In this document: positions 60,074-64,000 of the stretch, piece by piece
How positions within the stretch are numbered: position 1 is the stretch's first letter
Layout of the letters: each line of letters begins with the position of its first letter
Assembly (NCBI RefSeq): GCF_026151205.1
Contig: NW_026971778.1
Coordinates: 1 to 64,000 of the forward strand
Direction of reading: 5' to 3'
Source of the DNA: Bolinopsis microptera
Taxonomy: Eukaryota > Ctenophora > Tentaculata > Lobata > Bolinopsidae
Length of the DNA stretch: 64,000 nucleotides
Notes under the pieces: generated by a model
Databases searched by the model: none
The model's input: the letters and a program-made list of their open reading frames with translations, nothing else
What the model was told of the DNA's origin: nothing
Made by a program: the position numbers and the translations under genes

Positions 60074-62199
60074 GACATAACTACGGATCTACGAGAACGT
60101 GGGGAAAATCTTTTTTGGGCCTTGGTAACATCACTGAACAACCTCCCATCAACAGGGCTACCTAGGATCTTATGGGCAATTGCCCGGGAGAGTTTAAAGA
60201 TACCGCTTGACCCCAGGTGGATTGGGTCATCCGGCTTCTTGTATCTACAGAACTGCTTGTCCAGTAGACCCTCCTCATCAACAAAACTATCAAAATCTAA
60301 AGTGCCTATTCTAGTATTAGTATTACAGTACCCAAATAATAAACTATTAAACTCCATGGCTCTGTCATTCAGCCAGGAGGACCTAGTTGGAAGGATGGGT
60401 GAAACTATAACTTTAGAGTATGGACACATATCACAAATATTCTTGAGCTTCTTTGTCAGCTCATTAGCCCAATGTTTAACATCATCCCCTCCCCTCTTGA
60501 TATTATTTACACCACAGTGTACTACAACGTTCTTGTATCCTACACAAAGAACAGGGTCTAACTGATCTATTGTGAAACATTCAATTCTTTTCCCAGGCAG
60601 TTTGTGACCAAATGTTCCTTTTCCAGCCCCAAATTTGAGGAACCGGGTGTTTGAATCACCAATAATCAAAGTCGCATTGGTGCTCCTGCTTACGTAGCGA
60701 AAGGTTATACTGTATCTCAATTCCCTCTTATCTGTGCTCTTATCAATACGGTGGTCCCACAGAAACTGGGACTGTTTGCTCATCACATAGAGACTACGTC
60801 CCTCTATTGTCTCTACGATTTCTCCTTCAAGTTGATCCTTTTTTGTGAATTTGACAGAACAATCACCACCTAAGGATACTGTAAAAATGGAACTATCATG
60901 GACCAATGATTGCTCGTTATCAGAGTGCTTAGGAAGAAAGCTGTTCCCATCGGTGTACCGATTTATCAAGCACTGATTGATTGTTGAACTAGGACATTCT
61001 TCCTTTATCTTGGAGACAAGCTGATTAAGAACCTCAGGAAATTCTGTTGATGTCGGTTTTTCAGCTTTAGCCCCCGGGTACTGATAAGGTTCGCCAAAGC
61101 TCACAACCCCATGTCCATTTTCGGAGTTACTATCAAAGGCTTCCTTCTGTTGGTCTAAGAAAACTGAAAGCTCAGAGTTCAATTTTTCATCTACAAATTC
61201 TGGGACATACGACAGAATGTGCTTGGACTTAGGGTCGTCTACACTTGCATGCTTCTGTGCATCTAGGAGAAGCTGTTCTTGGTCTGTTTCACATGGAGCA
61301 GGTGACCTTATATGGAAAGGAGGCATGGTCAGATCAGGGGTGGAAACATTTGACGACCTACTGTTTTTAAAACAGTTGATGTCAAGTTTGAGCTCAGCAA
61401 GCTTGTTGTTGATAGAGTCAAGAGTTTTGAGATGGCTATCATTGTCTTTGAGGTTCTTGATGGAGATCTGGATGGCTTCTAGAGAATGGTGTATAGAGCT
61501 ACCATCAGATGTAGTGTGACCCGTTGGCATGCTCATGCTGCAGGGAGCTGACAAGTAGGAAGGGGACTTGACTTCGTTGTCAACTCTCTGTCCATTCACC
61601 ACAGCGCAAACACTTTCAGCAAGACCTAGCAGGGATAGGAGACCTTCTGCTAGGGTGAGCTTGTTCAGAGATGAACAGCTCTTGATCATGTGTGGAGTAA
61701 TGATTGCAAACTTATTTATTTCAAGTTTTAAGATACTGCAAATGTTAATCTTGATTAAGTCTACCTCGGAGCGTAGGTTCTGTGCATGGGTTAACAGATA
61801 GGTGTCGAGGGGAGCAGATCTATTTGAGAAGAAACTAAGGAGACTGCTGACATTTTTGTCTTCTTCTGAGTCCTGATTTTCTGAATGAATTATTTTATCG
61901 ACATCTCGAAGCATTTCGTCAATATCATCAATGACTGAAGCTGAGGGGGTGGTGGGTGTATCCTGATCGGGAACCGTAGTGGACGAAGTCTGGTCTGCAG
62001 CAGGTTGAGGTTTCTCACACTTTTCTGTTTGAGTGTCAGTGGGGGTTTCCATCATGGTGAAGAAGCAATGGGGGTACCAGGCAGACCAGGGGGCACCTTC
62101 ACGTCCAACCAGCACACTCACTGAAAAGAAGGAAGAGCAGAAAGTAGTTTGAAATGTTCTGTTGTGGAAAACAATGAAAGTGTAAACTGGATTAGTCAA
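60070..62199 (-). CDS. LINE-B ORF1: AlkB-like dioxygenase plus SGNH hydrolase
   Basis: Open frame of 709 codons. The likely start is the methionine at 62055 (MMETPTD), giving 661 residues; the 48 upstream codons are low in conserved features. Numbering from 62199: an acidic, helical N-terminal region (~90-280); an AlkB-like 2-oxoglutarate/Fe(II) dioxygenase (~360-503) with H425-x-D427, H483 and R495-x-S-x-T-x-R501; and an SGNH hydrolase (~508-690) with G514-D-S516, GVNN (563-566) and D658-x-x-H661. All expected catalytic residues are present. AlkB enzymes demethylate alkylated bases, and SGNH enzymes are esterases. Together in a LINE ORF1 they could repair or edit the RNA or act on membranes or modified protein; which is unknown. 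The protein also binds RNA if it does what ORF1 proteins do. Confidence 0.9.
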   Translation of the reverse strand: MTNPVYTFIVFHNRTFQTTFCSSFFSVSVLVGREGAPWSAWYPHCFFTMMETPTDTQTEKCEKPQPAADQTSSTTVPDQDTPTTPSASVIDDIDEMLRDVDKIIHSENQDSEEDKNVSSLLSFFSNRSAPLDTYLLTHAQNLRSEVDLIKINICSILKLEINKFAIITPHMIKSCSSLNKLTLAEGLLSLLGLAESVCAVVNGQRVDNEVKSPSYLSAPCSMSMPTGHTTSDGSSIHHSLEAIQISIKNLKDNDSHLKTLDSINNKLAELKLDINCFKNSRSSNVSTPDLTMPPFHIRSPAPCETDQEQLLLDAQKHASVDDPKSKHILSYVPEFVDEKLNSELSVFLDQQKEAFDSNSENGHGVVSFGEPYQYPGAKAEKPTSTEFPEVLNQLVSKIKEECPSSTINQCLINRYTDGNSFLPKHSDNEQSLVHDSSIFTVSLGGDCSVKFTKKDQLEGEIVETIEGRSLYVMSKQSQFLWDHRIDKSTDKRELRYSITFRYVSRSTNATLIIGDSNTRFLKFGAGKGTFGHKLPGKRIECFTIDQLDPVLCVGYKNVVVHCGVNNIKRGGDDVKHWANELTKKLKNICDMCPYSKVIVSPILPTRSSWLNDRAMEFNSLLFGYCNTNTRIGTLDFDSFVDEEGLLDKQFCRYKKPDDPIHLGSSGIFKLSRAIAHKILGSPVDGRLFSDVTKAQKRFSPRSRRSVVMS

Positions 62200-62677
62200 A
62201 ATGATTCAAAAGATTGAAAAATTGAACAGACTGACGGACTACGACACATGGGACAAGAGAGTGAGTGAGTATGAAAAATATGAGGTGGTTGGACTGGCAA
62301 GCCCTATCATTTAATCAGAATACATTACATATAATCCATAAGCCATATATGTCAGCCTGTTCTTGGAGCACAGCCCCAAAAGTTATCAGAAGTGATGTTC
62401 AAGTTTCAAGTTTAAAATTCTTTCAACACTATCTACACATTAATCAGGGTTGTCCAATTGTCCAATTGTGGATTGTGGTGTGAATGGAGTTATACATTGC
62501 CAAACAGAAACATTATTCACTACAACTACTTAACTTCTTAACAGGTTAAGAGTGCCAGTCTTCTGTTTCAGCACCCCCTGGACCATCATAGTACCCCCGA
62601 TGCAGTTGACTTTAGCAAGCCATGGACATATTGGACATCCTCAAATTATTTGTTATATAGTAGTGTTGAAAGTATTA
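62200..62677 (-). other. LINE-B 5'UTR
   Basis: No ORF. It should contain the promoter of the element. No TATA box or known initiator is clear. The element starts on the minus strand with AATACTTTCAACACTACTAT at 62677. Confidence 0.5.
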
Positions 62678-64000
62678 AAACTATAACTTTAGAGTAAGGA
62701 CAAATTTCACAAATATTCGTGAGCTTCTTCGTCAGCTCATTAGCCCAGTGTTTAACATCACCCCCTCCCCTCTTAATATTATTTACACCACAGTGTACTA
62801 CAACATTCTTATATCCTACACAAAGGGCAGGGTCTAACTGATCTATTGTGAAGCATTCAAGTCTTTTTCCAGGCAGTTTGTGACCGAATGTCCCTTTTCC
62901 AGCACCAAATCGGAGGAACCGGGTATTTGAGTCACCAATAATCAATGTTGCATTGCTACTGCTGCTCACGTAGCGGAATGTTATACTGAATCTCACGTCC
63001 CTCCTTTCACTGCTCTTATCTATTCTGTGGTCCCAGAGGAACTGAGACTGCTTGCTCATGATATATAGACTGCGTCCCTCTATTGTCTCAATGACTTCCC
63101 CACTTTCTGATCCTTTCATTGAGAACTTAACTGAACACTGGCTTCCTAATGATACAGTGAAAATCGAACTATCATGCACAAGCGAGTTCTCGTTATCCGA
63201 GTGTTTAGGGAGAAAACTGCTCTCATCATTGTACCGGTTGATCAGGCATTGATTAATAACTGTTTCAGGGCAAAGCTTCTTTATCCTTGAGGCAAGTTCA
63301 GCAAGAACTTCAGGCAGGTCTTCTGATATGGGCTTAGCAGCTTTTGCCCCGGGGTAATCATATCGTTCACCAAAGCTTATAACTCCATGCCCGTTTTCTG
63401 TGTTCTTGACAAAATCATCGTTCTGTTGAGCAAGGAAATCTAATAGCTGAGAGTTCAAGGTTGTATCAATGAATTCTGGTAAATAAGACATGATGTGCTT
63501 AGACTTAGGGTCGTCTGCACTTGAAGGCTTCTGTGCATCTAGCAGGAGCTGTTCATGGTCTGTTTCACAGGCTGCTGGTGGCCCTATGATAAAAGGAGGC
63601 ATGGGCAGGTCAGGAGTGGATACGTTTGAGGATCTGCTGTTTTTGAAACAGTTAATATCAACTTTGAGCTCAGCAAGCTTGGTGTTTATGGAGTCAAGAG
63701 TCCTAAGGTGGCTATCATTGTCTTTCAAGTTTTTAATGGATGTTTGAATATCTTCTAAGGACTTGTGTATAGAGCTTTCGTTAGAAGTAGTATGACCCAT
63801 TGGAATGCTGGAGGGGGCTGACAAATAAGAAGGGGACTTAACCTCGTGGTCACATCTCTTGCCACTTATTACAGCACAGACATTTTCTGCAAGGCCAAGC
63901 AGGGATAGTAGACCCTCTGCTAAGGTGAGTTTTTTAAGAGATGGGCAGCTCTTAACCATAGATGGCGTTATGATTGCAAATTTGTTCACATCAAGTTTTA
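62678..64000 (-). mobile_element. LINE-A, 5' part (ORF1 N-terminal portion), runs off the window
   Basis: Continuation of LINE-A beyond the LINE-B insertion. It starts with the second copy of AAACTAT and holds ORF1 upstream of the insertion point. The 5' end of LINE-A lies beyond 64000, so its own target duplication cannot be seen. Confidence 0.85.
62685..64000 (-). pseudogene. LINE-A ORF1, AlkB part and start of the SGNH domain
   Basis: The reading frame matches LINE-B ORF1 residue for residue with many substitutions (NKFAIITPSMVKSCPSL region). The AlkB catalytic set is kept: KHSDNE, WDHRI and RFSITFR. SGNH block I, LIIGDSNTRF, and block III, GVNN, are also present. The frame then runs into LINE-B sequence (LILSTLLYNK), which is not native. 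ORF1 continues past the window edge on the 5' side. Splitting by LINE-B inactivates the protein even though each half is open. Confidence 0.87.

Larger units (their letters stand above)
56037..62677 (-). mobile_element. LINE-B, complete 6.64-kb non-LTR retrotransposon
   Basis: Flanked by the 7-bp duplication AAACTAT (56030-56036 and 62678-62684). On the minus strand: ~480-bp 5'UTR (from 62677), ORF1 (AlkB plus SGNH), ORF2 (zinc finger, endonuclease, RT), and a ~530-bp 3'UTR with two CAAGAAAACAACAATTTT tail units at 56037-56075. Both ORFs are open. This makes it the best candidate for a recently mobile element in the window. It inserted into LINE-A ORF1. A conserved GTAAAGTTTAC palindrome lies near 56279 in the 3'UTR. 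Confidence 0.92.

Overview
The window looks like AT-rich nuclear DNA from an invertebrate animal. Two recognisable host genes with GT-AG introns lie on the minus strand: a CRK-type SH2/SH3 adaptor (25776-33781) and the exocyst subunit EXOC5/SEC10 (34617-39441). Both proteins are divergent from the vertebrate forms I know. The sequence does not fix the phylum; the density of non-LTR, Ty1/copia and TIR elements would suit a cnidarian, sponge or similar lineage, but that is inference. No bacterial-type operon, CRISPR array or rRNA gene is visible.

Left part (1-12.5 kb). A 5'-truncated LINE (here called LINE-B) comes first. After it, a full-length LINE of a second family (LINE-C, minus strand) has inserted into a truncated plus-strand copy of itself. 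LINE-C ORF1, which carries AlkB and SGNH domains, is cut by a 682-bp TIR element with an 8-bp target duplication. Beyond lies GC-rich small-repeat DNA with three copies of a ~100-bp palindromic MITE.

Satellite block (12518-24142). About 40 copies of a 185-bp monomer are arranged as two opposed arrays. The outer ends are imperfect inverted repeats flanked by a perfect 8-bp direct repeat (ATCTAATT). I therefore read the whole 11.6-kb block as one giant foldback transposon. It has been invaded by a 4.0-kb TIR element rich in a GGTGGATA motif, which was itself invaded by a 2.04-kb TTAA-flanked element.

Host-gene island (25.7-39.5 kb). CRK has 7 coding exons and EXOC5 has 7. Both are on the minus strand with 835 bp between them. 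Introns hold a G-rich 12-bp minisatellite, a (CAAA)n tract next to a splice donor, a direct duplication and a 921-bp Tc1/mariner-like element.

Right part (40-64 kb). This holds an intact PHD-RT-endonuclease ORF, a LINE fragment, and a Ty1/copia element split by a second copy of the 682-bp element. The copia 3' end is replaced by LINE-A, and LINE-A is interrupted by a complete LINE-B with intact ORFs and a 7-bp target duplication.

The most unusual themes are: LINE ORF1 proteins combining an AlkB-type 2-oxoglutarate/Fe(II) dioxygenase with an SGNH esterase, with ORF1 and ORF2 overlapping by a stop/start; the satellite-armed foldback element; and the multi-level nesting, which gives a relative chronology of insertions.
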